Under the pieces are notes generated by a model. It saw nothing but the letters and a program-made list of their open reading frames with translations. It was not told where the DNA came from and did no database searches. The position numbers and the translations under genes are program-made. Positions 34,993 through 46,577 of a stretch of 64,000 bases of DNA are shown piece after piece. Origin of the DNA: Nipponacmea schrenckii (taxonomy: Eukaryota > Mollusca > Gastropoda > Lottiidae); NCBI GenBank assembly GCA_030562195.1, contig CM060202.1:4898001-4962000 (forward strand), read 5' to 3'. Each line of letters opens with the position of its first letter. The stretch's first letter is position 1.

Positions 34993-35766
34993 ATCCTGTG
35001 GTAAGGGCAGATAACTATGCGAAATTGTCCACAGTTGTTGATTGAAACAATACACCAATCGGACTCTAATCAAGGGAAGGTAACTTTGTATAAAAATAAC
35101 AATAGAAGCTATTCGGATTAATCAAGATTAACGTTGATTCGATTAGTAATGTTACCTTAGTTAGGAAAGTTCCCATGTGACTGTCGTCCAATGCTAGATG
35201 TCATGCTGGGAAGGTCTCGTCATTTTTGATTTTGAAGGACGTTTATGTTTGGTTTACGATAATGAACTTAGGAAGAGGCAAGAACTCTCAATTGTTGTAA
35301 CGTGATGTCATAGAAAATTATTCAGGATCGGAAATAGAGTAATGTTTGTATTATGGTGTTGAGATAATTTCCATAAGAATTTTGTCATCTATGGCGCTAA
35401 CAAGCTCAGCATGTTTGGGTTTTCGAAGATCCAACTCAAGTGCATAAACAAAATAGAGGCCTTTAACTTTACCGTATTTTGTGGTGAAACCTATCGTAAA
35501 CTCACGCTGACCCATCTTGACATTTACCCCCCAGCACCCCCCCCCCTCCACTCCTCATGCTCAACATCCCCAAAAGTTCATCCTGTGTTAGTATTTCGGA
35601 ATTTCATCAAGTCAATTACATTTTATTATTATTTCCTGGTGGTTACATGTAATTGGAGACGGGCAGGCATGGATGATGACAATGTACGCCCATATGTCTA
35701 GTAAAGCTATATATTAAATATCTGGGGAAAAGGGAGATAAACTCGTAAATATTTTACGCAGCGTTT
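34993..35766. other. Intergenic, no gene seen
   Basis: Contains a C-rich run near 35529-35550 and small open frames without recognisable content. An AGATAA (GATA-type) motif lies near 35008, further upstream of the 308-aa gene. Confidence 0.35.
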
Positions 35767-36184
35767 GAACTCATTGCACTAAAACATTTTATGCTCGTAC
35801 GAATATAGTCCGTGTTTAGAAATCCTCTTTCTCCTCCCTTTGAGGTTTTGCTGCATGCCTTTTTTTGAATAATTTTTTAATTTGGTCTGAAATTGCACTT
35901 TTTTGGAACTTTTGTGAGATGATGGAGAGATGTACATGTGGAAGGATATTGGTTTTGTGTGCTGTAACTGTCAAGCGGATTTTATTAAAATGTAGTGGTT
36001 TACTTTCACATTGACTAGCTCAAAAATATCAACGGACATGGTATATTGCATTTTTGTCCAGAAACTAAATATTGGCCAGGCTTTCATGTGACATATTGGA
36101 AAGTTTTCAACGAGATTTCTGGAAAAAAAATGAATTTCGCGCTTCAACATGAAAAATGATGGCAAATGAATTACCGGTTTTAGT
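35767..36184. mobile_element. Diverged full-length copy of the TIR element at 10018-10484
   Basis: Shares, in order, CACTAAAACATTTTATGCT, AGAAATCCTCTTTCTCC, TTGGTTTTGTGTGC, AACTGTCAAGCGGATTTTAT, AAAATGTAGTGGTTTACTTT, CCAGGCTTTCATGTGACATA, AAGTTTTCAACGAGATTTCT and GATGGCAAATGAATTA. The interior is recognisable throughout; the termini are degraded. Confidence 0.85.
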
Positions 36185-37014
36185 TTATATATCTAAAGCC
36201 GATCGCTTGAGATATTTCTACTCTATGACACTCGAATCATTTCGACCCACCATGAGGCTTTATCCGCCTATCGTCTTTGTTTTTCACCCGAAGTGAACCA
36301 GTTGTCTTCTATTTCATAACGTTTCTCATCGCTCATTTTACGGATATTTCAGTCTTCAAGCACATTGAGTATCAATCTTTGATCGTTTTTCCTCGAACTC
36401 AAACCTGACGATGACGATGTCGGTTATCTATATAACATGGTCGTTAACTATAGCATAGGTACAACTGGTACTTCTGTCGGTTCAATTATAGATATTGTTG
36501 TTATAAATTAGACTATCGATGCAGGTGCGTTAAAGGGGCATTCTTTTTTTTTCGTAAGTGGAACAAATTATCCCTCAAATTAATAATAAAACTTAACATC
36601 AAAATATATAGAGAAATGTGTTTGTGAACATATGTGAAATCATACGACAAATCATTATGTAAACATTTAGGTTTCTTATTGTTTTTGTTAGTAGTAAGAA
36701 AACTACTGAATGGATTTAAGCCACTTATTCTGAAGGTTTCGAGTAATAATATTGAGCGATTATAAAACCATACACCATTACTAGGTCAAGCTGATAAATT
36801 ACGAATCGTATTTCTCATTTTTAATAAACCAATTTAATCAGTTTAATCAAGTAAATGTAGAAACATTGGTGTAAGAAGCATAATTAATCTCCTGGTAGAA
36901 TTTACAATGATATTGATAATAAAATTTTGAACACTGCTCTTTTAATACTGTTATGAATGTATGACCAATATGGCTTAAACAATATTTATTTCATTAACAG
37001 TGTTATATAAGTAA
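36185..37014. other. Intergenic, no gene seen
   Basis: AT-rich sequence with no supported gene or repeat. Confidence 0.4.
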
Positions 37015-38690
37015 AATAATAATAATAATAGTTTATTAGAGTGTCACACGGCGCAAATTATAATCAATATACAAATAAAATACAGTGAAAAGTATTCGCT
37101 GCCCAGTCAGATTGGCTTAAGAGACACTAGTCTCAAGTATACTAATACATATTCAAAGGGATAAAAACACTGTCATGAAAACATATAAATATAAAAATTC
37201 AAACATCAAGATACCTTAAAAATACGATAAATGTCTGTTAAAACTCCATAAAATAAATTTTATCACAAATTCTCGAGAGTATCAATTAAAGAATTAAAAA
37301 ATAAAGTTGTTCCGTCTTCGAAAAGCGCTACGAAGGCAACATGACGAGTGAGAAATAATATTTACATTGCACATTAAAAAAGTAAGCCTTTCAACATCAG
37401 TTAAAATATTAAAATATGGATTTAAAACATTGGCCCTAGCACAAAGATCGTGCCTCAGATCGTCATAAAATGGACAATCTAAAGGAAAATGTGTTTCGTC
37501 TTCTAAGGTTAAACAAAGTGCAAAGTCTCTCGTTCAGGGGTGTGTGGGGGGGTTGCTGAACCTTCCGGTTTCAATTGCTAAGGGTAGACTACCCGACGGA
37601 ATGCCGCCATAACCTTCCGTGTACATTTATGCACAGTATTCGTAACATAGGGTTCTGTAAAAATCAAATATTTATATTGTCTATAAGTACGCAGCTTATT
37701 ACGATTAGCAAGGTCTCTGTCGTCCCAAACTTGCCTTAACCAGTCTGATTGGTCAATATCCCATAATCTTTCCCATAAAAAATTAATATTGACAACGTTG
37801 TTATCATCAAATACATTTAGGCCTATTTTTGTGACCCGACTATCCCACGATGACCTTCTCCTGAGAGACCAGTAAGGGATTGGAACTATGCTGGATTCTA
37901 TTCCAAACTCTAAAAACTTCTACCCTGAGAAGAGCATCGCTGCAAAGCCATCCCATGTCCCCCCTTGCTGCCAGATTTGACGTGCGCTTGGGTACACCCA
38001 GGAAAAATTTGCAGGCTTTCAGGTGTAGGGTATTGATGCATTGATGTTTGTTTATGCTCCATATCCCGGCTCCATACGTGAGCTTAACAAGACAGTCATA
38101 TAATTTGCAATACACGACATAGCTCATACCACCAGCATTATTAAATTTGGAAATTACTGCACTTAAAGCCCTGTCAGCAGACAAAGCTAGTTGTTTGGCA
38201 CAAAAAGAAAAGTCTAAAAATTCATTTAACCAAGATATTTATATGAGCTACTGGTTTCTAAATCTAAGTCACCACATGTGAAATCCCTTTCACTTCTTGG
38301 TGTTGTTTGGTTTCTAAAGTGGATTATTTTTTATTTATTTCTATTAATAGAGAGCCTCCAAGTTTTGCATCTAATTGTGTCTGTAAACCATCTGCGGTAG
38401 GGATACTAGAACAATGTCGTCAGCGTATAGCAGCATCGATATCATTGAACTATAAACTTGGATCCCACACTTCAGATTGTGAATTTGTGTCACCAGATCG
38501 TTCACGTAAATTGCAAAAAGGGTTGGGGACAGGGTACAACCCTGTTTCACTCCTAAGGAAACGGGGAACCATAGTGTCCTATGGTTATTGACTTTGATAG
38601 AACAAGATGTATCACGATAAAGGGCTGAAATGCCATCAATACAACGTCCTCGAATGCCTATGGATTGGACTTTATGCTTTAATATAAGTT
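37015..38690 (-). mobile_element. 5'-truncated non-LTR retrotransposon (RT plus C-terminal region)
   Basis: On the minus strand from about 38690: GIRGRCIDGISALYRDTS, then LGVKQGCTLSPTLFAIYVND and LLYADDIVLVS (intact YADD catalytic motif), then a frame change to 38184-37840 (CKLYDCLVKLTYGAGIWSI, CKFFLGVPKRTSN), then WLRQVWDDRDLANRNKLRTY and HFPLDCPFYDDLRHDLCARA typical of LINE ORF2 C-termini. The 3' end is AATAAACTATTATTATTATT-like, a microsatellite tail. Frameshifts and a stop show it is dead. It belongs to a different family from the 19.6-kb LINE; the clade is not assigned. Confidence 0.85.
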
Positions 38691-39340
38691 AAATAGAGCA
38701 ATATGAAATGACGATACAGAAACAAGTTAAAAGCTAATATAAATCTGTTTTGGCTGTGTTCATAGTTACAAATCGGTAATGAGTACAACGGTAGCAAGAC
38801 TAGAAGAAATAAATGTACAATAAAATATGTTAAAATATAATATAGATAGAAAATAGGTTCAGAATAGGAAAAGTGCACCGAACAATCCCACTGGCAAAAT
38901 AGGTTTTATCAGTTTGAAGAATGTAAGGCTAATATAACTGCATGAACGCTTTATAAATTCCTATAGGTTAAACATACATGTACATGGATTGAATACTTCC
39001 TTTGGGAAACTGTCTTCATTGGTTAAAAAACGTTCAGTTCAATTGGGCAACATGTTCATTCAGCAACGACGTTAGAAAAGATAAACGTTGTGCAGCGTCG
39101 CTAAAGGTACTTGATCGTGCGATAGGAATTTTAAATAATGATTTTGATTGATACAAATTGATCTACATGTTATAACCTGTTATCCATAATAATATCCATG
39201 TATCATATTGATGCACATTATCATCAAATGTGTTAATCATAAAGTGACTAACAATACCTTTAACACATTCGTTACTAAATGATCTGTCGATATGATGCAA
39301 TGCTGTCATGATTGACTGATTTATTAACTATATTGACTAT
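38691..39340. other. Intergenic, no gene seen
   Basis: No open frame or repeat of note. The 3' part is the upstream region of the secreted-peptide gene. Confidence 0.35.
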
Positions 39341-39350
39341 TGATAGTAAG

Positions 39351-39360
39351 GTATATAAGA
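39351..39360 (+). promoter_or_regulatory. TATA box of the secreted-peptide gene
   Basis: GTATATAAGA, the same ten bases as the TATA box at 42538. A short exon 1 (about 39385-39428) ends at AAG/GTAAGA. Confidence 0.65.
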
Positions 39361-39555
39361 CATGATTAGCGATGTACCTACATCACACACAGTATTCACT
39401 AGTATTATCACTTCATCACCAAGTAAAGGTAAGAAAATATTTCATCTACTAGATTCACCGATTCTTACCAAGGTACTCCGTGTACCTTTAAAATAATTTG
39501 TACAACGACAATTTTGATGGTTAATTGTGAACAATTTCTATGTCTAGAGACACTA

Positions 39556-39612
39556 GAAATGAAATGAAATGAATTGAGTTTTACGTCCTACTCTTCCGCA
39601 CCTTATGGGCTA
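39556..39612. mobile_element. Partial SINE-like repeat in the intron of the secreted-peptide gene
   Basis: AATGAAATGAAATGAATTGA, GTTTTACGTCCTACTCTTCC and GCACCTTATGGGCTA correspond to the reverse complement of the tail of the 26630-26872 copy. Confidence 0.7.
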
Positions 39613-39805
39613 GAGACACTAGAGAAGTAAGAAGGAGTTCAAGTACTTGAATAAAAATTGTCACTACATACATTTTTATATAGAATTTAAAAATTTTGAT
39701 TTCAACAATTCTGTTTGTTCCGTTCCTATTTCAGCTATATGAAATCGTTTATTGCCACTATTAAATTAAATATTTGTTTCTTTCTGATTTCAGCAACCAA
39801 CGATC

Positions 39806-40731
39806 ATGTGCACGAAAGTAGCAGTATCTTTGATCTGTATGGTCTCTATGACGACAGCATTTCCCCTACTCCCAGGAATGTTTGGGATGCCATTCTTACC
39901 ACCTTTCAATCCCTTGATGATGGGGCCATTTTCGCCATTAGCCATGATGGGTGCCTTTCCCTTTGGTAGGGCCCCCCAAATTGGGGGTTTCCCCGCCATT
40001 TTCCCGGCAGGAGGGAAAAATGCTAGTCACCCTTTTTTTCCCGCCAAGAGGGGGAAAAAAGGGGTTTCCCACCCATTGGCTAGGTAAAAAGCCATTTCAA
40101 GGAAGTAAAATAATATAAATTTTAAGGTTTGAAACGTATTAATTGGGTCCCAGTCCAACTTTAACGGGTAATACGTTTTAAAATGAACAAAACATTTAAA
40201 AATTTTAAATTTTCAAACAACCAAAAAAAATAGTTCCACTGAAACAAAAAGTTTACCTTTTAAAATGCATTTAAACTTATTTTTCAAAAAATTTAAATTT
40301 TTTAATTGGTTCCCTAATAAATAACACTCATATTGATTTCTTGTAAAATTATCGTTTTAAAGTTACAAAGAAATTTCTAAAGGTCTCAAACGAGTTTTTC
40401 TGAGGTTTTCCTATCTAATGGAAATACATGCTCGCTGTATGCAATAGCTTCTAAACTTTACATTAAAACAGGTGTTCAAAGACCTCGGAAAAAAGGCCAT
40501 TTAAAAGGAACCCACACTTACTCTATGTTTGCCTCACTAACACAAAATTAAAATTAAAATTTTGAAAATACTATCTCAACCTAATGTAAATTAGAATCCC
40601 CTTCGTAATAAAAGTTTCGCCGTTCCACATTTATTCAATTTTGATTTTACAATAAAATGTTCACATTTTTTCGTTTCTTTTTCATTTCCAGATTCCAGTT
40701 ATTATTTGTCGACCACGAGACGATAATTTAA
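39806..40731 (+). CDS. Small secreted Pro/Phe/Met/Gly-rich peptide precursor
   Basis: Coding exons 39806-40083 and 40692-40731 give 105 aa; a non-coding exon 1 lies at about 39385-39428. Acceptors TTTCAG/CAACC (39793) and TTTCCAG/ATTCC (40691) and donor CTAG/GTAAAA (40083) fit, and the Arg codon splits cleanly. If the last intron is retained, the protein stops one codon on, at 40085. A hydrophobic signal peptide (about residues 1-18) precedes FPLLPGMFGM, PFLPPFNPLMMGPF and FPFGRAP; basic pairs (KR, KK) lie at 81-85. No named family is recognised. Low complexity and secretion fit a shell-matrix, mucus or antimicrobial-type peptide, as inference. Homopolymer runs from 39968 on could hide base-count errors, making the C-terminal half less secure. 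Confidence 0.6.
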
Positions 40732-40739
40732 ACCAATCT

Positions 40740-42530
40740 CTTCGAAATCATCTAAATAATTTATTTTTGTACATTATGTCTTTCTTCAAAATAATTAATT
40801 TATTATTTAAATTAATCGATGTACATTTGTACCTCCTTATTTAAAATTCTTATCATGTAATTTATTTTGTGTGCATTTGTAATTTATTATTAAAATTATG
40901 TAAAGTAGTTGCAGTTAAAGGTTTTTTTTCTTCACTGCATGCCATTGAAGTTGATTCCCCTTGTTTTGTATTAGGAGCATTATGGATACAATCTGAAATG
41001 TCCAAAACACTAACATCAGCCAGTAACATATTACCTCCACTCATGCAAGCATAATATAATGTTGACAAATTTTTAGACGGCGCCTGGTATCGTAAATATT
41101 GACTTGCGAGTTTGTTTATTTTTTTGGAGTAAAAATATTCGTCCCTTCGGTTCGTTTGATATCGGATTATCAACAGATTAAAACATCCTTAATACATTAA
41201 AAATAAACAACTTGAAATTAAGGATAAAGAGTATAATCCAACTAAATGGTGATATCTCTGTGTCAATTGTGCACCTTACAAGACACCTTCTGATTTCTTA
41301 CGTCGTCATCTTTGAATTTCACCGATACTTATTAATCCAATGGATATTCCGAAGCTCTTGTTTCCATCTGTACCTCATCTACATCGTTCCCCTTCCCTCA
41401 AACACAAAAATATAATTTGTAATTAAAATAACACATGAATTTAAAAAAATTTAATATTGTTAGCTCCACTAAAATAGCTAGCCTGTTATCGCTTGACAGA
41501 GAAGATATACCAAAGTGCACTTAGGCATATAATATCCATAAATTCTACATAGCTTCCCAAAATCCCTATATTACTTTTACTGAGATTTCAAATCAAGCTC
41601 TTTTTTGGACTCTCCAAATTTGGCGATTTTCGATATATGTTATCTAAACTAAAATGGAAAATGTGATCCATCAGACATTGTCGCCTGTTACTTCTAAGGG
41701 GTAACTTTTGCAGTAGCTGTTTTTTTTTTTTTAGATATAAGGACAATTAGAAGTATGCAGTTAGCATTTATAAATGGCACTGGCGTACTAATACATAATG
41801 TACATATAATGAAATGTTAGTTTTCCCGTGAAACATCAAAAGTAAAACACATTAATTCTTTAGGTTTAATATAACCGAATGTTTTTATTTGCATGAAAGA
41901 AAAAATCAGACCAAAGTTTCATTAGAACTTATCTCTATTACACTGAAAGGACAAACATTCTTCAAAGAAAAATGTATTACTTCAGTGAAACTATAACGGG
42001 AACTCATTTACATTTGCAGAATTAACACTGTCGCGACGATATTATTCCATTAAATTGCAACATAAAGAATGATTTAAAAATAAACAAAACGATACGTAAA
42101 TATTTTCAATATCATCTCCTAATTTCTTATTCTTTTATCTAATTTGTTGATTCTCGAGCCTAATTTGTTAATACTCTAACCTAATTTGTTGATTTTTCCT
42201 AAATAACAAATGCTTACTTTATAATGATCCGTCTTCGCTGTTCCCATAAGATCAAATACTTAACAATATAACGGTGTTATAAGAAAGGGGAACCGCGAAA
42301 TTGCCATTGAATAAAACAATTAAATTATTGATTTTTCGCATTAATGAGGTTTTTTGTTAATCAGGATTAATACTTCATTAAGGACATAAACAGTTAACTT
42401 TGTTTTTCACAGGGATAAGCGATACATGGGGGTAAATGTAATCACGTGATCAGTAGAAGACCCACGATTGGTTAATATGATGAAAAAATGAAAACCAACA
42501 AAGCTGGATTAAGCTTATGTTTGTAACCCC
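40740..42530. other. Intergenic, no gene seen
   Basis: AT-rich, low-complexity stretches; no supported gene. A CACGTG E-box (near 42445) and a GATAAG motif (near 42415) lie 100-130 bp upstream of the TATA box at 42538. Confidence 0.35.
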
Positions 42531-42537
42531 AGCTTTA

Positions 42538-42547
42538 GTATATAAGA
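42538..42547 (+). promoter_or_regulatory. TATA box of the 311-aa adaptor-like gene
   Basis: GTATATAAGA; exon 1 would start about 30 bp downstream and end at ATT/GTAAGT (42643). Confidence 0.65.
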
Positions 42548-42936
42548 CCTACAGAAATTTGAAAAGGTATGTTCATTTCTTCTCTTGCATTCTAACTGAA
42601 AATAACAATTACCTTTAAAAGAATTCGAAAAATTTCTGAAATTGTAAGTGTAACTTCATTATTTTCTTGCACCAGATTGGTAACTTTGGATTCATTTTTC
42701 ACTGAGAGGTTTTTCACTGATAATGATGTATATGTGTATTGGGAATTTACTTGTGCACCTTTTGCACGTTACATAAATGTCACTGGTTCTTATCATCTTG
42801 AAGTATAAATCAGAAGATATAATACTCCATTCGTAATATTATCGGCTCAAGAAATTAATTACCAACATGTGTTTAATACAGATATCGCATTTTGATCAGT
42901 ATCTTTAATAGTATTCTTTATTTTTCAGAACCCAAC

Positions 42937-43872
42937 ATGTTGAACTGGATCAAAAAACGATGCCGAAGAAAGTCAGCACCATCTGCAAGAGATGCTAAAA
43001 TAAAAGGTGTTCAGACGCTATATAATTTCCAAACGGACACTGTTGATCACGACTATGAGGAGATCGATGACATAATGAGTCCCGATCAATTAGCTTACGC
43101 AATTGTTACACTTAACGACAAAATTGCTGAGGAATCTGTTGATAAGTCACCAATTGAAATCATCTGCCCCGTGTGTAGGCGAAAGGAAGTCAAAGGCGAT
43201 CTTGTCTGTTTTTGTTCTGTTTTAAATTCCAATCAAATTTCGGACGACGATTACGACGAAGTAGATGAAATATCGTGTTCTACTCCCATTGAATCCAAAT
43301 CTAAACCAAAACGTAGCCAACCAGACTTTTCCAAAAGACCTCTTCCAGAAATACCACAAGAAGATAAAACAAAGTCAGAAAATCCTTTGATGAAAATAAA
43401 GAATTTTCCAGAGTTATCCTATAGTGATGATAGCAATAGTAGTAGCAGTGGTTATTTTGATTCTTGTATAAGCCAGTCAGAATCAAGTTCGGATGATAGC
43501 CTTTCCTTCGAGCTTCAGAAAATGATATTACGCCAAAGGTCAAAGGAAGTGTTTAACCGCCAGAAATCACAACCAAATGTACGACACCATTCGCCACCAC
43601 GACCAAGAATGGGGTGCAGAGCTCTGTCCAGAACCCAAAACATGAGACGTTGCCGATCATCATCCCGTGCATATGGCGCACGATTTAATGTTCGCGGACC
43701 CATTACTCTACAAGAGCCTAAAGTTTACGAAAATGTACCTTCATTTGAATCCAGATCCAGGACAATGGGCAGAGCAGCTTCATCCAGATTGCCATGCAGC
43801 AACACCCAATTTCAGAGACAGACATTTCAGCGTCAAGTTCGTTCCCATGTTAGATTATACGAGAATGTGTAG
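42937..43872 (+). CDS. YEEI/RPLPxxP adaptor-like protein, 311 aa
   Basis: Single coding exon. The start is ATG 42937, because TTTTTCAG at 42921-42928 is the acceptor of a 5'-UTR intron (donor at 42644). Residues 1-16 are the basic family signature (MLNWIKKRCRRKSAPS). YEEI is at 40-43, followed by the helix-like MSPDQLAYAIVTLNDKI. The cysteine cluster CPVC...CFC is at 77-93. YDEV is at 106-109, RPLPEIP at 134-140, and the acidic Ser-rich SSSSGYFDS at 168-176. The C-terminal third is Arg-rich and has two YENV motifs (264-267 and the last four residues, 308-311), matching the Grb2-SH2 pattern YxN. Probably disordered. Inferred role: phosphotyrosine-dependent scaffold binding SH2 and SH3 proteins. 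No recognised orthologue or enzymatic domain. Confidence 0.88.
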   Translation: MLNWIKKRCRRKSAPSARDAKIKGVQTLYNFQTDTVDHDYEEIDDIMSPDQLAYAIVTLNDKIAEESVDKSPIEIICPVCRRKEVKGDLVCFCSVLNSNQISDDDYDEVDEISCSTPIESKSKPKRSQPDFSKRPLPEIPQEDKTKSENPLMKIKNFPELSYSDDSNSSSSGYFDSCISQSESSSDDSLSFELQKMILRQRSKEVFNRQKSQPNVRHHSPPRPRMGCRALSRTQNMRRCRSSSRAYGARFNVRGPITLQEPKVYENVPSFESRSRTMGRAASSRLPCSNTQFQRQTFQRQVRSHVRLYENV

Positions 43873-45059
43873 ATAGACCCTTAATATATAAATGTATCAT
43901 TATAGTGCTTATTATCATATTATCATTGTACATATTTCAATTTACATTCACTGAATATTTATAAAATATAATATCAAATATTGTGGTCTTTTAATTATAA
44001 ACCTGTGTTACCAGTTTAATGGCAGTACCCCTGTCTTGAGTAGCGATTCTGGCTTGCCAATCAAACAATCATTTATCGCTAGGCGACCATAGACAACCGC
44101 AGCTTGATTTCCTATTGATCTCACCATTATGAAAATTGATACTCATTTTCAATCATGTTGTTAATATCACTATGTAGGTTGAAGAAGGTAACAAGGAAAC
44201 TCCTTCGGTGGATGTGTTTTAATAATATTAAATTAATAATATACACTTAACTTAAAATTGTAGTCTCTATCTTAAATGCTACTTAAAATCCTTAGTTTCA
44301 CTAGCCAATTTTTACATAGTTTTACCAATTCATTGACGATAATTTTTTTATTTGAAATTCAATCAAATCTGTAACCTCTACAACATTAAAATTCAATGTC
44401 GCGAAGTCTTATCTGTACCCAAATTTACCAGTTTAAGATGGACAACGCTATACTTACAACGTTTTCTCCACACCAGAAAATATAATGTGGCCTTTTAAGC
44501 GCCGATAAACCGCTAGCTTGGTCAAGGAAAATAACTAAAATTGGTTCAAAATATATCGAGAAGACCAGGTTTCTTCGACATTGCAAAGATGTCCTATACA
44601 TGTATGTCATAAAATAAAAATAACACACCTTATATGAGTGACTAAATTATTTTTATTATAAGCTTTCGGTCTTCAAGACAGAAAAGTCTTTGAATATCAT
44701 GAAGCAATAATTACCCTGATGATGCCCTATGCCTACTCTAATGCATATATAAACAGTATGTACATTATCAATCAATTATTGAGATAATAAAACAATTGAA
44801 CAGTTTCTGATAATTATAGGAATTTAAAAAGAAATTGATGATAGTGAGCATTATAATCCGAATAGAGATTAAACGTTGTTGAATTGTGAATGGAAGTAAT
44901 AATCGCATGACTGGGGCTGCAGTAAATTAAACATAATGAAACCAAATTATTTCAAAAAAATTTGTACAATCAATATGATAAGCCTTTAAAGATAGGTGTG
45001 GTAGAAAAATGAACATTTCTTGAGAACACTAATGTCACACTACACGTCTCAAAGTCAAG
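43873..45059. other. Intergenic, 3' flank
   Basis: 3' UTR of the 311-aa gene and AT-rich sequence up to the Tc1 remnant. No gene seen. Confidence 0.4.
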
Positions 45060-45480
45060 TCAGTATCGGGTATGTCCACAGTAAGCATCAATACATGCCA
45101 TGGCACGGCCACGGACTGAAAAAGTCTAGCGTCTGATGAGGTTGGGAGTGTTGTTCTAGCGTCGAGGCGTCAGGAGCGGTGGGGATGACTTGATCAGATA
45201 TCATACTGTCGTATTCTCCTGTAGACTATCTTTCGACTGATCCAGTGCTGTTGTCGCCATGGACTTCGCTGTTATGGTACATTTTCTCGGGTGTAGAACC
45301 AGGATGGAACGATCTTAATGGGGCATGGATGCTTGTGTCTACCACTCTTGAATAATGATGCCTGACCTGTCTGGCGTAACCGCTGCATCAACTTGCCGAT
45401 AGTGATGCGTGCGCAGCACAACCTTCTGGTACGTCGACGTTTGGTTTATTCCAACGGCTCTCCCTCGATGGCTGTCAAAC
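45060..45480 (-). mobile_element. Degenerate, internally deleted Tc1/mariner transposase remnant
   Basis: The minus-strand C-terminus reads RGRAMACIDAYCGHTRY followed by a stop (45060-45062), matching the typical GGHTRY end of animal Tc1-like transposases. It is preceded by NLIRR and an in-frame stop. An N-terminal-like RLRQTGQ...SGRHK piece (helix-turn-helix/GRPR region) lies only about 250 bp upstream, so the DDE core is missing. Inactive. Confidence 0.6.
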
Positions 45481-45743
45481 TTTACATATCATGTGTTCAT
45501 TTTGTAGCTGCGATATCAACGAGTCTGATCACCCGTTTTATGCAGTTTTTATCCATGTGCAGCACATCCTAGAGAGGGAAATGTTACTTTCACAAAATTT
45601 ATGTTTTTTCCAGGAAGTTTTCAGGTGTTCCTTGTATTTTTGATCGACTATGATGTTTTCATACTAAAAAACCACTTAGTAAAAAACAACTTCTAAAAAA
45701 CGTTACTTTTGGACACTAGTTTAGTTTGCCTTTTGGTTATTTT

Positions 45744-45806
45744 CTGGACACAATTATGTGGATAACAATTTTTTAAACCATTTGTTATCCGTATAATTGT
45801 GTCCAG
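45744..45806. repeat. Hairpin, 25-bp arms
   Basis: CTGGACACAATTATGTGGAT plus AACAA (45744-45768) is inverted at 45782-45806 with two mismatches; the loop is 13 bases. Possible solo MITE hairpin. Confidence 0.85.
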
Positions 45807-46577
45807 ATATATTCTCTGATTCCTTATACCACTAAAGGAAGTTTGGGTTATTTTTTCGAGTCGAATACACTGTTTTAGAGACAGTTTGTTTGCTGAGGGC
45901 ATTTCTATCTACTGTGCCCCCAGTATTTCGTCATAGTACATAAGTACTCGTTTTCTATCAATTGTCTGTTTTAGATTTTCTGGGACCAACACTGGTGCTG
46001 ATCATAATCTACAAACATGACATAAGTGACATCTAGTGCTTCAGTTGAAACGGACATGGTAACAAAGTGACACAAGTAAGGGCGCTCTTTCGTGCAAATG
46101 TTTTGAATCAATGGTAACGCTCTGATTTGAGGTGTACGGATTTTTTAACAAACAAAATTTAACGAAAACCATATACATGTATATAGTTAAAGAAAAATAT
46201 AACCTTAGTGTATAAGTAAAATTAAATCAAAAACAGATGATTTCCATGATTTTCAAATTTATTGAATATTATGATGATCATGCAAGTTGAACATAAATAC
46301 ATTTACAAATAAACAGAAAAAAACACTAATCGGGAAGACAAAAACACTACTTGCACACAAGATGTTCACGAACGATCGATTGATACATCAAACATAAATT
46401 TTTAGATGTAGTTTTGAGCTTGCAAATGCATGTACATAAATACAGAAAAAAACAAAAGTAATTTTTATCACAGAGAAAATACATGTATGCACATCAAAAC
46501 ACCATTCGCGAGAATAACAAAAGCAAAAGCTGGCCAATTAATGCAATAAAGATCATACACAAAAATAATTTGAAGAC

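Noticed and set aside
35351..35551. 66-aa minus frame (FVYALELDLRKPKHAELVSA...)
   Set aside because: Looks somewhat protein-like, but has no ATG start, no recognised family and no flanking exons; could be a retroelement scrap.
42892..42936. Upstream in-frame extension of the 42.9-kb protein (and likewise at 53.0 and 57.0 kb)
   Set aside because: The extensions read through polypyrimidine tracts and AG acceptors of the 5'-UTR introns; the family N-terminal signature begins at the internal ATG.
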